Shown one piece after another: positions 17,559 through 28,137 of a stretch of DNA of 64,000 nt (its first letter is position 1; every line of letters starts with the position of its first letter). The translations under genes and the position numbers were made by a program. Source of the stretch: Bordetella genomosp. 13 (GTDB lineage Bacteria; Pseudomonadota; Gammaproteobacteria; Burkholderiales; Burkholderiaceae_B); assembly GCF_007679965.1 (NCBI RefSeq), contig NZ_VEHL01000007.1, positions 305,578 through 369,577 of the forward strand, read 5' to 3'. Below the pieces are notes generated by a model. That model made no database searches and was not told where the DNA came from. It saw only the letters and a list, made by a program, of their open reading frames with translations.

Positions 17559-18449
17559 CTACGGCGTGGCCGCCTCGGCCTTCAGCCAGGCCTCGAACAC
17601 GCGCAGGGCCTCCGACCGTTCGTCCGACTGGGGATAACAGAAAAAGTAGCCCTGCGGGACGGCCAGCGAGTACGGCACCGGCGTCGCCAGCGTGCCGGCG
17701 TCCAGCGCCGGACGCGCCAGGAAACGCGGGACCAGCCCCACCCCCAGGCCGGCCTGCACCGCCGCCATCACCATGGAGAACAGCTCGTAGCGGGGGCCGC
17801 CCGCCGCGTGCGGTCCATAGGGCAGCTCATTGGCCTCGTGCCAGAGCCGCCATGCGTCGGGCCGGGACGCCAGGTGCAGGTGCGGCAGGGCCAGCGTGCC
17901 GCCGCGCGCGCGGGCGCCCTCGGCCAGCGCGGGCGCGCACACAGGCACCAGCTCGCCTTCGGGAAACAGCAGCGCGCCCTGCGTGCCCGGCCACAACCCA
18001 TCGCCGTGATACAGCGCCGCGTCGAAGGGATGGTCCTTGAACTGGAACTGCAGCGTGCGCACCGACAGGCTGACGGTGATGTCCGGATGCTGGCGCTGGA
18101 ACCCGGCCAGCCGCGGAATCAGCCAGGTGGTGGCCAGCGTGGGCACCACGGCGATGTGGATGCTGCGGCCCATGCCGGTGCGGCTGACCAGACCGAAGGT
18201 GTCCTTCTCGATCTGGTCCAGGTGGTGGCGGATGCGTCCGGCGTACTCGGCGCCGTGGTCGGTCAGCACAATGCGACGGCGCACGCGCGTGAACAGCTGC
18301 ACGCCCAGGCGGGCCTCCAGGCTGGCCACCTGCCGGTAGACCGCGCTGTGGGTAAGCGCGAGCTCTTCGGCGGCGCGTGAAAAGCTGCCCAGGCGGGCGG
18401 ACGCTTCGAACGCCTGCAGGGCGCTCAGGTTGGGGATGCCGTTTCTCAT
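17559..18449 (-). CDS. LysR family transcriptional regulator (GcvA-like)
   Basis: A 296-residue regulator with the N-terminal winged helix (LSALQAFEASARLGSFSRAAEELALTHSAVYRQVASLE, residues about 7-44) and a substrate-binding domain starting near residue 90. The GcvA-type start with the ATG at MRNGIPNL was used, leaving a 38-codon in-frame extension out. It is divergent from a thiamine-diphosphate enzyme gene with a 135-bp shared intergenic region that contains an inverted repeat, so it most likely controls that gene. Its effector is unknown. The gene ends 2 nt before the xerD start. Confidence 0.9.
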   Translation of the reverse strand: MRNGIPNLSALQAFEASARLGSFSRAAEELALTHSAVYRQVASLEARLGVQLFTRVRRRIVLTDHGAEYAGRIRHHLDQIEKDTFGLVSRTGMGRSIHIAVVPTLATTWLIPRLAGFQRQHPDITVSLSVRTLQFQFKDHPFDAALYHGDGLWPGTQGALLFPEGELVPVCAPALAEGARARGGTLALPHLHLASRPDAWRLWHEANELPYGPHAAGGPRYELFSMVMAAVQAGLGVGLVPRFLARPALDAGTLATPVPYSLAVPQGYFFCYPQSDERSEALRVFEAWLKAEAATP

Positions 18450-18513
18450 GCGGGCAGGGCGGCGCCGGGTGGTGCGATGCAGCACCATCCGGACGTTCGC
18501 GTAGATCAAAACA

Positions 18514-18542
18514 TTGTGCAATTTTATCAATTGCGTTGTGCA
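18514..18542. promoter_or_regulatory. Operator-like repeats between the divergent LysR and thiamine-diphosphate enzyme genes
   Basis: The stretch holds two direct copies of TTGTGCA (18514-18520 and 18536-18542, two helical turns apart) and between them a perfect GCAATT/AATTGC inverted repeat with a 5-bp spacer (18518-18534). It is AT-rich compared with its surroundings. A LysR-type binding site is the natural reading; the -10/-35 positions cannot be assigned with confidence. Confidence 0.55.
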
Positions 18543-18584
18543 TGGCAGGCACACTATGCTCAAACGTCTCCATACCGTTCAGCC

Positions 18585-20285
18585 ATGACACAACAAGCCA
18601 ACTCCGCGCAAGCCGCCCGCCTGGGCGGACACATCCTGGTCGACCAGCTGGCCGCCCACGGCGTCAAACACGTCTTCTGTGTCCCCGGCGAAAGCTATCT
18701 CGCCGTGCTGGACGGCCTGCACGACGCCAATATCGAGGTCACCGTGTGCCGCCAGGAAGGCGGCGCGGCCATGATGGCCGACGCGTACGGCAAGCTTACC
18801 GGCGAGCCTGGCATCTGCATGGTCACCCGCGGCCCCGGCGCGTCCAACGCGCTGGCCGGCGTGCACATCGCCCAGCAGGACTCGGCCCCCATGATCCTGT
18901 TCGTGGGCCAGATCGAGCGCGGCATGCGCGAGCGCGAAGCCTTCCAGGAAATGGACTACCGCGCCGTGTTCGGCACGCAGTGCAAGTGGGCCACCGAGAT
19001 CGACCAGGTCGAGCGCATTCCCGAACTGATCTCGCGCGCCTTCCACATCGCCACGTCCGGCCGTCCCGGCCCGGTGGTGATCGCGCTGCCGGAAGACATG
19101 CTGACCGAAATGGCCAGCGTGCCCGACGCGCCGCGCTACGAAGTGATCGAAACCTCGCCCTCGGCGCGCCAGATCGAAGACCTGGGCCGCCTGCTGGCCG
19201 ACGCGAAGAACCCCGTCGCGATCCTGGGCGGCACGCGCTGGGATGCCCGCGCGGTGCAGCAGTTCGCCGACTTCGCGCGGCGCCATGCGCTGCCCGTGGG
19301 CGTGTCGTTCCGCCGCCAGATGCTGTTCCCGGCCGACCACCCCTGCTACATCGGCGACGTGGGCCTGGGCATCAACCCCGCATTGCTCAAGCGCGTGGAA
19401 GACGCCGACCTGGTGCTGCTGGTCGGCGGCCGCATGTCGGAAAGCCCCAGCCAGGCGTACACGCTGCTGGACATCCCCGTGCCGCGCCAGAAGCTGGTGC
19501 ACGTGCATCCCGACGCGGCCGAACTGGGCCGCGTGTATCGCGCCAACCTGGCCATCAACGCCTCGCCCACGGCCTTCGCCGACGCGCTGGCCGCCCTGCC
19601 CGCCCCCGCCGGCACGCCCGCGTGGGCCGAAGGCACCCAGGACATGCGCCAGTCCTACCTGAAGTGGAGCGATCCCACCGCCATCCAGACACCGGGCAAG
19701 CTGCAGCTGGGCGCCGTCATGGCGCACCTGGAAGACGTGCTGCCGGCCGATGCCATCATGACCAACGGCGCGGGCAACTACGCCACCTGGCTGCACCGCT
19801 TCCACCGCTTCACCCGCTACGGCACGCAGCTGGCCCCCACCTCGGGCTCGATGGGCTATGGCCTGCCCGCCGCCGTGGGCGCCAAGCGCGTGCAGCCCGA
19901 GAAGACCGTGGTCTGCTTCGCGGGCGACGGCTGCTTCATGATGCACGGCCAGGAATTCGCCACGGCGGTGCAGTACGACCTGCCCATCATCGTGCTGCTG
20001 ATCGACAACGGCATGTACGGCACCATCCGCATGCACCAGGAAAAGCACTACCCGGGCCGCGTCTCGGCCACCGTGCTGAAGAACCCCGATTTCGCGGCCT
20101 ATGCGCAGGCTTTCGGCGGCTACGGCGAACGCGTCGAGACCACCGAGCAGTTCGCGCCGGCCTTCGAGCGCGCGCTGGCCAGCGGCAAGCCCGCCATCCT
20201 GCATTGCCTCATCGACCCCGAGACCATCAGCCCCAGCACCACGCTGGAGAAGATCCGCGCGGCCGCCCTGAAAGCGCGGGGCTGA
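18585..20285 (+). CDS. Thiamine diphosphate-dependent enzyme, acetolactate synthase-like
   Basis: A 566-residue cytoplasmic enzyme with the three TPP-family domains. The catalytic Glu58 lies in CRQEGGAAMMADAYG, and the cofactor motif GDGCFMMHGQEF runs to LLIDNGMYGT in the C-terminal domain. It resembles the catabolic acetolactate-synthase-like branch, which has many uncharacterised members; a role as anabolic IlvB is unlikely because no small subunit is near. The start MTQQANSAQ was chosen over an in-frame extension 36 codons upstream that crosses the LysR operator region. The neighbour downstream encodes a glutaryl-CoA-type dehydrogenase, so a role in carboxylic acid or amino acid breakdown is inferred. 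Confidence 0.85.
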   Translation: MTQQANSAQAARLGGHILVDQLAAHGVKHVFCVPGESYLAVLDGLHDANIEVTVCRQEGGAAMMADAYGKLTGEPGICMVTRGPGASNALAGVHIAQQDSAPMILFVGQIERGMREREAFQEMDYRAVFGTQCKWATEIDQVERIPELISRAFHIATSGRPGPVVIALPEDMLTEMASVPDAPRYEVIETSPSARQIEDLGRLLADAKNPVAILGGTRWDARAVQQFADFARRHALPVGVSFRRQMLFPADHPCYIGDVGLGINPALLKRVEDADLVLLVGGRMSESPSQAYTLLDIPVPRQKLVHVHPDAAELGRVYRANLAINASPTAFADALAALPAPAGTPAWAEGTQDMRQSYLKWSDPTAIQTPGKLQLGAVMAHLEDVLPADAIMTNGAGNYATWLHRFHRFTRYGTQLAPTSGSMGYGLPAAVGAKRVQPEKTVVCFAGDGCFMMHGQEFATAVQYDLPIIVLLIDNGMYGTIRMHQEKHYPGRVSATVLKNPDFAAYAQAFGGYGERVETTEQFAPAFERALASGKPAILHCLIDPETISPSTTLEKIRAAALKARG

Positions 20286-20366
20286 GCCCGGCGGCGGCCC
20301 GCGCCCGATGCGCGGGCCGCCCACCACCAGATTCATCATTCACCGGATTCCCACGGAGCCTTACGT

Positions 20367-21560
<1,194 letters not shown>

Positions 21561-21607
21561 TCCCGCGCCGGTCCCGGGGCATCGCCCCGCGGGCCAGGCA
21601 CGCAGGA

Positions 21608-21642
21608 CGCGCCGCCGGCCCCAGGGCCGCGCGGCGCGTTTT
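21608..21642 (+). terminator. Rho-independent terminator after gcdH
   Basis: The perfect 8-bp stem CGCGCCGC/GCGGCGCG (21608-21615 with 21631-21638), with a further GGCC/GGCC pairing inside, is followed by TTTT. It lies 48 nt after the gcdH stop. Confidence 0.8.
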
Positions 21643-21748
21643 CATTGGCGCGCCGGTTCGTGCCGCGCTGGCGGGATCACGGCGGCAGGAAGCGCCGGCC
21701 GTGCCGGGCCCTGTCGGAGCGGCTGGCCGCGTATCCGGCCGGAAGGGC

Positions 21749-22192
21749 CTAGTTTCCGCCGCCCAGGTCGAACAGGCTGGTGGCGTCCAGCTCCAGCACG
21801 GCTTCGTTGTGCTGGTTGTAGATGACCCAGCCCCAGTTGATGATGCCCAGGTCGGCGCGCGACGACGAGGTGCGCGCGGCATGCACGCGGGCCTCCAGGC
21901 GCAGTTCGTCGCCCGGCCGCACGGGCACGCGCCAGCGCACCTCGCCCAGGCCGGGCGAGCCGAACGATTCCGAGTCGTGCAGGATGCTGTCCACGGCCAT
22001 GCGCATGGCCAGCGCGCAGGTGTGCCACCCGCTGGCGATCAGTCCGCCCCAGCGTCCTTCCTTGGCCCGCTCGACGTCGGTGTGGAACCACTGCGGATCG
22101 AACTTGCGGGCGAACTCCAGGACGTCGGCCTCGGTGACCTTCAACGGGCCGCCCTTGATTACCATGCCTTCGCGCAATTCGGCGAATTTCAT
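21749..22192 (-). CDS. MaoC-like dehydratase
   Basis: A 147-residue hot-dog-fold protein of the MaoC (R-specific enoyl-CoA hydratase-like) family. The hydratase motif is visible: VTEADVLEFARKFDPQWFHTD with the catalytic Asp and His of the D-x(4)-H pattern, then GLIASGWHTCALAMRM. The second half RVPVRPGDELRLEARV matches the conserved strand. It probably hydrates an enoyl-CoA or related thioester. It lies convergent with gcdH and next to a second thiamine-diphosphate enzyme gene. Confidence 0.88.
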   Translation of the reverse strand: MKFAELREGMVIKGGPLKVTEADVLEFARKFDPQWFHTDVERAKEGRWGGLIASGWHTCALAMRMAVDSILHDSESFGSPGLGEVRWRVPVRPGDELRLEARVHAARTSSSRADLGIINWGWVIYNQHNEAVLELDATSLFDLGGGN

Positions 22193-22403
22193 TACTGTCC
22201 TTCCTCGTTGGTCATGCGGCCCGCGCTCGTATGAAAGAATGGCGCGGGACCGGGCTACGTTGCAGCGCAGCAAAATCAAGCATAGACCAATATGCGGATG
22301 GCCGCATGGGCGGTGTTGCGGCCAGCGGACGCGGGTATCCCACGCTTGGAATGCTGAGCCGCCTCGAGGCGCGGGTGCGGCACCGCCATCGTCGCGCGGA
22401 CGT

Positions 22404-23966
22404 TCAGATCAGCGCCTCGATCAGGTACGGTCCCTTGCGGCTGAACGCGTCCTGCAGCGCGCGCGCATAGCCTTCGACGGTATCCACGCGCACCGCCTCG
22501 ACCCCCATGCCGCGCGCCAGGTGCACCCAGTCCAGATCGGGCTTGTCCAGGTCCAGCATGCGGCGCGCGTTTTCGCCCATCTGCTGCACGCCCACGTTCT
22601 TCATCTCGCCATGCAGGGTGGCGTAGGTGCGATTGGCGTAGACCACCGTGACGCAGTCCAGCTGCTCGCGGGCCTGCGTCCACAGCGCCTGCACCGTGTA
22701 CATGCCGCTGCCGTCGGCCTGCAGCGTGACGACCTTGCGGTCAGGGCAGGCGATGGCCGCGCCCACGGCCATCGGCAGGCCGATGCCGATGGCGCCGCCG
22801 GTCAGTTGCAGCCAGTCGTGCGGACGCGCCGACAGCGCGAAGTTGCCGAACTCCCGGCCCTGCGTGATGGACTCGTCGCACACGATGGCGTGCTCGGGCA
22901 GCAGGTGCGCGGTGATGCGGTTCAGCGCGGCGCCGGTCAGCTTGCCGGTGCGCGGCACATCGCTGGTGTCGATGGCAGGGCCCTGGGCCTGCGGCGCATC
23001 GGGCGCGATGCCCAGTTCGTCGGCCAGCCATTCCAGGGCGTGGTGCAGGTCCTGGCCGGCATCGGCCAGGGTGAGGATGTCGCAATCCTCCGGCGCCGTC
23101 AGGCTGGGCTTGCCGGGATAGGCGAAGAACGCCACGGGCCGGCTGGCGCCCGCCAGCACCAGGTTCTGCACGCCGCTCAGGAACGCGACCGCCATGTCCA
23201 CCGGATAGGGCAGGCGCGCCAGCGGCGTGCGGGTGATGCCGCGCTCGGCGCGGCGATTGGTGGTCTCGCAGGCCACGCGCACGCCGGTGGCCTGCGCGAT
23301 GCGGCCCGCCGCGGCCAGCGCGCGGCCGCGCAGCGCGTCGCCGCCCAACAGCAGCATGGACGTACGGCCGCTTCGGATGGCGTCGGCGGCGGCGCGGATG
23401 GCCTGCGCGTCGGGCGCTTGCGGCGTGTCGCGCGGTACGGCGACGGGCGCCGGCGTATCGTCGGGCAGCTCGGTCCAGGCCGCGTCGGCCGGCAGGATCA
23501 GGGTGGCGATGTTGCCTGGCGCGCGGCGTGCCACGCGGATCGCCTCGCCCGCCCGGGCCGACAGGGACGCCGCGTCGGCGATGCGGCCGACCCAGTGCGA
23601 CATCGGCCGCGCGACGGCCTCGACGTCGCTGGTCAGCGGCGCGTCGTACTGTACATGATAGGTCGCGTGATCGCCCACCACGTTCACCATGGGCGTGCGC
23701 GCCCGCTTGGCGTTGTGCAGGTTGGCCAGGCCGTTGCCCAGGCCCGGGCCCAGGTGCAGCAGCGTGGCCGCGGGCTTGTCGGCCATCCGCGCGTAGCCGT
23801 CGGCCGCGCCCGTGACCACGCCCTCGAACAGGCCCAGCACGCAGCGCATGCGCGGCTTGCGGTCGAGCGCGGCGACGAAGTGCATTTCCGACGTGCCGGG
23901 ATTGGCGAAGCAGACGTCGATGTCGTTGGCAAGCAGGGTGTCGCAGAGGCTGTCGGCGCCGTTCAT
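22404..23966 (-). CDS. Thiamine diphosphate-dependent decarboxylase-like protein, benzoylformate decarboxylase/ALS type
   Basis: A 520-residue member of the pyruvate decarboxylase-like superfamily, shorter than and clearly different from the enzyme at 18585-20285. Catalytic Glu49 lies in LGLFEGVVTGAADGYARM. The cofactor motif reads LQADGSGMYTVQALWTQ instead of the usual GDG, and the downstream position often NN or DN reads VVYANRTYATL. These features occur in the benzoylformate-decarboxylase-like or ALS-like subgroup. The start MNGADSLCDTLL was chosen over a 58-codon basic, low-complexity extension. Two operator-like palindromes lie upstream (24052-24087). The substrate is unknown. Confidence 0.8.
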   Translation of the reverse strand: MNGADSLCDTLLANDIDVCFANPGTSEMHFVAALDRKPRMRCVLGLFEGVVTGAADGYARMADKPAATLLHLGPGLGNGLANLHNAKRARTPMVNVVGDHATYHVQYDAPLTSDVEAVARPMSHWVGRIADAASLSARAGEAIRVARRAPGNIATLILPADAAWTELPDDTPAPVAVPRDTPQAPDAQAIRAAADAIRSGRTSMLLLGGDALRGRALAAAGRIAQATGVRVACETTNRRAERGITRTPLARLPYPVDMAVAFLSGVQNLVLAGASRPVAFFAYPGKPSLTAPEDCDILTLADAGQDLHHALEWLADELGIAPDAPQAQGPAIDTSDVPRTGKLTGAALNRITAHLLPEHAIVCDESITQGREFGNFALSARPHDWLQLTGGAIGIGLPMAVGAAIACPDRKVVTLQADGSGMYTVQALWTQAREQLDCVTVVYANRTYATLHGEMKNVGVQQMGENARRMLDLDKPDLDWVHLARGMGVEAVRVDTVEGYARALQDAFSRKGPYLIEALI

Positions 23967-24051
23967 GGGGATGCGTGGAGAAGGGAAAGGGACACCGCGG
24001 CCACGGACCGCGGAGGGCGTGCGACGATGATAGGGATAGACGGCTCCGCGC

Positions 24052-24087
24052 GATGGAACCATTGAAGGCGCGGGAGATGGAACCATT
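24052..24087. promoter_or_regulatory. Tandem ATGGAACCAT operator-like sites
   Basis: Two identical 12-bp copies of GATGGAACCATT start 24 bp apart, each with the palindromic core ATGG-AA-CCAT. They lie 86-121 bp upstream of the thiamine-diphosphate enzyme start. Paired palindromes spaced by about two helical turns are typical of repressor or activator sites (IclR or similar families); the binding protein is not known. Confidence 0.5.
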
Positions 24088-24145
24088 CCCGGGCGCACGC
24101 GCGCCGGCCGGGGCGGCGCGCGCCCCGTCCGGGTAAACACTCAGA

Positions 24146-25168
24146 TCAACGGACCGGCCACGGGTACATCGCGCCGCCCTTGTTCCACAGCGCGTTCACG
24201 CCGCGCGACAGGGCCAGCTTGCTGTCCTTGCCGACGTTGCGTTCGAAGATCTCGCCGTAGTTGCCCACCGCCTTGATGGCGTTGTACGCCCACTTCTCGT
24301 CCAGCCCCATGTTCTTGCCGGCGCCCGGCGTCACGCCCAGGATGCGCAGCACGTTGGGATTGTTGCTCTTCAACATCTCGTCGACGTTCTTCTGCGTGAT
24401 GCCGTATTCCTCGGCTTCCATCAGCGCGAACAGGGTCCAGCGCACGATGCCCAGCCAGTTCTCGTCGCCCTGGCGCACCATGGGGCCCAGGGGTTCCTTC
24501 GAGAAGCGCTCGGGCAGGATCTCGTAGTCGTCGGGCTTGGACACCTGCGTGGCGCGCACGGCGGCCAGTTGCGAGGCGTCGTCGGTGAAGGCGTCGCAGC
24601 GGCCCGATTCGAATGCGCGCACGACTTCCGAGACCTTGTCGATCACGACCGGCGTGAACTTGATGTTGTTGGCGCGGAACCAGTCGGACAGGTTCAGCTC
24701 GGTGGTGGTGCCCGGCTGCACGCAGACCGTGGCGCCGTCCAGTTCCTTGGCGCTCTTGACGCCCAGGGACTTGCGCACCAGGATGCCCTGGCCGTCGTAG
24801 AAGCTGACCGCCACGGCCGACAGGCCCAGCGAAGTGTCGCGCGTCTGGGTCAGGGTGACGGTGCGCAGCAGCACGTCGACCTCGCCCGACTGCAGCGCGG
24901 TGAAGCGTTGCTGGGTGGACAGCGCCAGGCCCTTGAATTTCTGCGCATCGCCGAACACGGCGGCCGACACGGCGCGGCAGATGTCCACGTCCATGCCCGA
25001 CCACACGCCCTTGCTGTCGACCGAACTGAAACCGGACACGCCGTCTGTCAGGCCGCACTGCACGAAACCCTTCTTCTTGACCGCATCGAGCGTCGGCCCC
25101 GCATGCGCCGCCTGGGCGCCGCAAGCCAGCGCGATAGCCCCCACCACCATGGCAATTTGCCGCTTCAT
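24146..25168 (-). CDS. Amino acid ABC transporter substrate-binding protein, AapJ-like
   Basis: A 340-residue periplasmic protein of the general L-amino-acid binding family. It has a Sec signal peptide (MKRQIAMVVGAIALACGAQAAHA), then LDAVKKKGFVQCGLTDGVSGFSS and GMDVDICRAVSAAVFGDA, the conserved beginning of SBP family 3, and the GTTTELNLSDWFRANN loop characteristic of AapJ. No permease (AapQ/M) or ATPase (AapP) gene lies beside it; it stands alone upstream of the thiamine-diphosphate enzyme, so it may share permeases encoded elsewhere. Confidence 0.9.
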   Translation of the reverse strand: MKRQIAMVVGAIALACGAQAAHAGPTLDAVKKKGFVQCGLTDGVSGFSSVDSKGVWSGMDVDICRAVSAAVFGDAQKFKGLALSTQQRFTALQSGEVDVLLRTVTLTQTRDTSLGLSAVAVSFYDGQGILVRKSLGVKSAKELDGATVCVQPGTTTELNLSDWFRANNIKFTPVVIDKVSEVVRAFESGRCDAFTDDASQLAAVRATQVSKPDDYEILPERFSKEPLGPMVRQGDENWLGIVRWTLFALMEAEEYGITQKNVDEMLKSNNPNVLRILGVTPGAGKNMGLDEKWAYNAIKAVGNYGEIFERNVGKDSKLALSRGVNALWNKGGAMYPWPVR

Positions 25169-25350
25169 AGCACTGATCTCCTGAATATGGATACGCCGCG
25201 GCCGCCCGGATGGGGCGGCGGCAACGTCTGGTACATCCGAGGTGTCGGACGACCGGCGAGATTACGCCGGTTGAATCAGCGCCGCAATGCGCGGCTACCC
25301 GCATCGGGAAGCGCGGGCGGCGTCTCGGCCCGCGTGCTTCGGCGCGCTTC

Positions 25351-26394
25351 CTACAGCCCGGTCGTTTCCAGGCTGAACGCGGCGGCCGCGCGGCCGATGC
25401 GATCGTTGACGGCGTCCCATTCGGGGGAGCGCGGCGGCGCCTGCAGCAGGATGCGCGCATAGCCCTGGCCGTCCAGGTCGCGCAGGCTGGCGTACAGCGC
25501 CTGGGCGTAGCGGGCCGGATCGTTCGGCACCGCATGCCACTGCACGTTGGCCGCGGTGGCGCGCGGCGCGTCGGCGTAGGCCACCAACGCCACGCGGCCC
25601 GCGGGCAGACCCGTGCCGGCCAGCGCCTGGGCCAGGCGGGCGTCGTCGATCAGTTCGAGCGGCGTGTGCGGCGCGTAATGCGCCTTGAGCGTGCCCGAGG
25701 CGCGCGGCGCGGCCGCGTCGGGACGCGACACCGGGCGGCCCAGCACGGCGGCGATCTGCGCCGCGCTGACGTGGCCGGGACGCAGCAGCACGGGCCCCAC
25801 GCCCTGGTCCAGGCGCGACAGGTCGACGATGGTGGATTCGATGCCGACCTCGGCGGCGCCGCCGTCCAGCACCGGCATGCCTTCCGCCACTTCGTCGGGA
25901 AATTCGGCGCGCACGTGCTCGGCGCGGGTCGGCGAGACCTGCCCGAACTTGTTGGCCGAGGGGCCCGCCAGACCGCCCTGCCCGTTCGGCTTGCCGCGCG
26001 CGAAGGCGGCCAGCAGCGCTTGCGCCACGGGATGCGACGGGCAGCGCAGGCCGACGCTGTCCTGCCCGCCGGTGACCCAGGCGCCGACGTGCGCGGCGCG
26101 CTTGAGAATCAGGGTGAGCGGACCCGGCCAGAACGCCTGCATCAGCAGCCGGGCCTCCGGCGGCACCTCGGCCGCCCAGTAGCCCACGTCGCCGTCGGGC
26201 GCGATGTGCACGATGACGGGATGGTTGGACGGCCGGCCCTTGGCCGCATAGATGCCGGCCACCGCCGCCGCGTTTTCGGCGTCGGCGCCCAGCCCGTAGA
26301 CGGTCTCGGTGGGAAACGCCGCCAGGCCGCCGTCGAGCAGGCGCCGCGCCGCCGCCTCGATGGCGTCGGCGGGCGGGAAGTCTTGCCGGGTCAT
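25351..26394 (-). CDS. L-threonylcarbamoyladenylate synthase (Sua5/YrdC family)
   Basis: A 347-residue enzyme that makes threonylcarbamoyl-AMP for the t6A37 modification of ANN-reading tRNAs. The N-terminal YrdC domain carries FPTETVYGLGADA, KGRPSNHPVIVHI and GPSANKFGQVSPTRAEHV, and the C-terminal Sua5 domain (about residues 230-347) follows after a linker containing SGTLKAHYAPHTPL, so this is the long Sua5 form. It starts 16 nt after purK, so purE-purK-sua5 is a likely operon. Confidence 0.92.
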   Translation of the reverse strand: MTRQDFPPADAIEAAARRLLDGGLAAFPTETVYGLGADAENAAAVAGIYAAKGRPSNHPVIVHIAPDGDVGYWAAEVPPEARLLMQAFWPGPLTLILKRAAHVGAWVTGGQDSVGLRCPSHPVAQALLAAFARGKPNGQGGLAGPSANKFGQVSPTRAEHVRAEFPDEVAEGMPVLDGGAAEVGIESTIVDLSRLDQGVGPVLLRPGHVSAAQIAAVLGRPVSRPDAAAPRASGTLKAHYAPHTPLELIDDARLAQALAGTGLPAGRVALVAYADAPRATAANVQWHAVPNDPARYAQALYASLRDLDGQGYARILLQAPPRSPEWDAVNDRIGRAAAAFSLETTGL

Positions 26395-26410
26395 GGGCGC
26401 AAGAGCGGCG

Positions 26411-27613
26411 TCATTCCGGCGCCGCCATGCCCAGCACAGCGGCCACGCGGGCGGCGGCGGCGCGCGCCTCGTCCAGCGTCTCGCCCACCAGGTTGATGTG
26501 GCCCATCTTGCGGCCACGGCGTGCCTCGCGCTTTCCGTACAGGTGCAGCTTGGCGTTGGGCGCGGCGGCCAGCGCGGCGGCCCAGTCGGGTTCGCGCGGC
26601 GCGGCTGCGCCCTCTTCGAACCAGACGTCGCCCAGGATGTTCAGCATGACGGCGGGCGCCAGCAGGCGCGTGCTGCCCAGCGGCAGGCCGGCCATGGCGC
26701 GCGCCTGCTGCTCGAACTGGCTGGTGACGCACGCATTCATCGTGTAGTGGCCGCTGTTGTGCGGGCGCGGCGCGATCTCGTTGACCACCAGGTTGCCGTC
26801 GGTCAGCACGAAGAACTCGACGCACAGCACGCCATAGTAGCCGAGGCCGCGCGCGATGGTGCGCGCCGCGTGCGTGGCGGCGTCGTAGTACTGCGCATGC
26901 GACGAGGTGTCGGCCACGGTGGACACCGCCAGGATGCCGTCGCGGTGCACGTTGCGTGCCACGGGAAAGACCACGTCGGCGTCGTCGAAGCCGCGCGCCA
27001 GCACCACCGAGATCTCGTAGTCGAGCGGCATCAGGGCTTCGAGCACGCAGGGCACGCCGCCGAAGCCGGCGAAGGCCTCGAGCGCCTCGTCCAGCGTGGC
27101 CACGCGCGCCTGGCCCTTGCCGTCGTAGCCCAGGCGGGCCACCTTCAGGATGCCGGGGAACAGGGTGGCCGGCGCGGCGCGCAGTTCGGCCGCGCTGCGG
27201 ATGGCCGCATGCGGCGCCACGGCGATGCCCTGCGCGGCGATGAAGGCCTTCTCGGCGATGCGGTCCTGCACGATGGCCACGGCCTGCGCGGCCGGGCTGA
27301 CGCGGCAGCGCGCCGACAGCGCGTGCATGCTGTCCGAGGGCACGTTCTCGAATTCGGTGGTGACGGCGCGGCACAGCCCGGCCAGTTCGGCCAGGCCATC
27401 GGGATCGTCGTAGGCGGCCAGGATGTGGCGATCGGCCACCATGGCGGCCGGGCCGTCGGCGGCCGGGTCCAGCACGGCGACCCTGTAGCCCATGCTTTGC
27501 GCGGCATGACAGAACATGCGGCCCAGCTGGCCGCCGCCCAGCAGGCCCAGCCAGCTGCCGGGCGGGATGGGCGTCACGGCGTGCGCGGATTCGCTGCGGC
27601 TCGTCTCGCTCAT
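26411..27613 (-). CDS. purK: N5-carboxyaminoimidazole ribonucleotide synthase
   Basis: A 400-residue ATP-grasp enzyme that carboxylates AIR at N5 in purine synthesis. It shows GLLGGGQLGRMF at the start, the FENVPSD segment, the KVARLGYDGKGQARV nucleotide loop, the EISVVLAR strand and NEIAPRPHNSGHYT near the active site. It has a slightly longer N-terminus than E. coli PurK. Its ATG overlaps the purE stop (ATGA), a sign of translational coupling. Confidence 0.96.
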   Translation of the reverse strand: MSETSRSESAHAVTPIPPGSWLGLLGGGQLGRMFCHAAQSMGYRVAVLDPAADGPAAMVADRHILAAYDDPDGLAELAGLCRAVTTEFENVPSDSMHALSARCRVSPAAQAVAIVQDRIAEKAFIAAQGIAVAPHAAIRSAAELRAAPATLFPGILKVARLGYDGKGQARVATLDEALEAFAGFGGVPCVLEALMPLDYEISVVLARGFDDADVVFPVARNVHRDGILAVSTVADTSSHAQYYDAATHAARTIARGLGYYGVLCVEFFVLTDGNLVVNEIAPRPHNSGHYTMNACVTSQFEQQARAMAGLPLGSTRLLAPAVMLNILGDVWFEEGAAAPREPDWAAALAAAPNAKLHLYGKREARRGRKMGHINLVGETLDEARAAAARVAAVLGMAAPE

Positions 27614-28137
27614 GCCTTGCCTCCGGCGGGCAGCGCCATCGCGCGCGCGGCGTCGGTCTGGCGGGCGCGGAAGGCCACCAGCTTGCTGCGCAGCGCGTCG
27701 TCGGTCGTGGCCAAATTGGCGATGGCATGCAGCGCGGCGTTGGCCGCGCCGGCCTCGCCGATGGCGAAGGTGGCCACCGGCACGCCCTTGGGCATCTGCA
27801 CGATGGACAACAGCGAGTCCTCGCCGCGCAGGTACTTGGACGGCACCGGCACGCCGAACACCGGCACTTCGGTCAGGGCCGCCATCATGCCCGGCAGGTG
27901 CGCGGCGCCGCCGGCGCCCGCGATGATGGCGCGCAGGCCGCGCGAGCGCGCGCTGGCGCCATAGTCGGCCATGTCCTGGGGCATGCGATGCGCGGAGATG
28001 ACGCGCGCCTCGTATGCGACGCCGAAGTCCTCGAGCATGGCCACCGCGTTCTGCATGACGTCCCAGTCGCTGGAGGAACCCATGATCACGCCGACCAGCG
28101 GCTTATCCGGAGACGAGTTTGGCATTGAGGCAGTCAT
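27610..28137 (-). CDS. purE: N5-carboxyaminoimidazole ribonucleotide mutase
   Basis: A 175-residue class I PurE that moves the carboxylate of N5-CAIR to give CAIR. It has GVIMGSSSDWDVM, VISAHRMPQDMADYG with the catalytic His and GAGGAAHLPGMMAA, all as in the octameric bacterial enzyme. A second ATG four codons downstream could also start the protein; neither has a clear ribosome site. First gene of the purE-purK-sua5 operon. Confidence 0.95.
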   Translation of the reverse strand: MTASMPNSSPDKPLVGVIMGSSSDWDVMQNAVAMLEDFGVAYEARVISAHRMPQDMADYGASARSRGLRAIIAGAGGAAHLPGMMAALTEVPVFGVPVPSKYLRGEDSLLSIVQMPKGVPVATFAIGEAGAANAALHAIANLATTDDALRSKLVAFRARQTDAARAMALPAGGKA

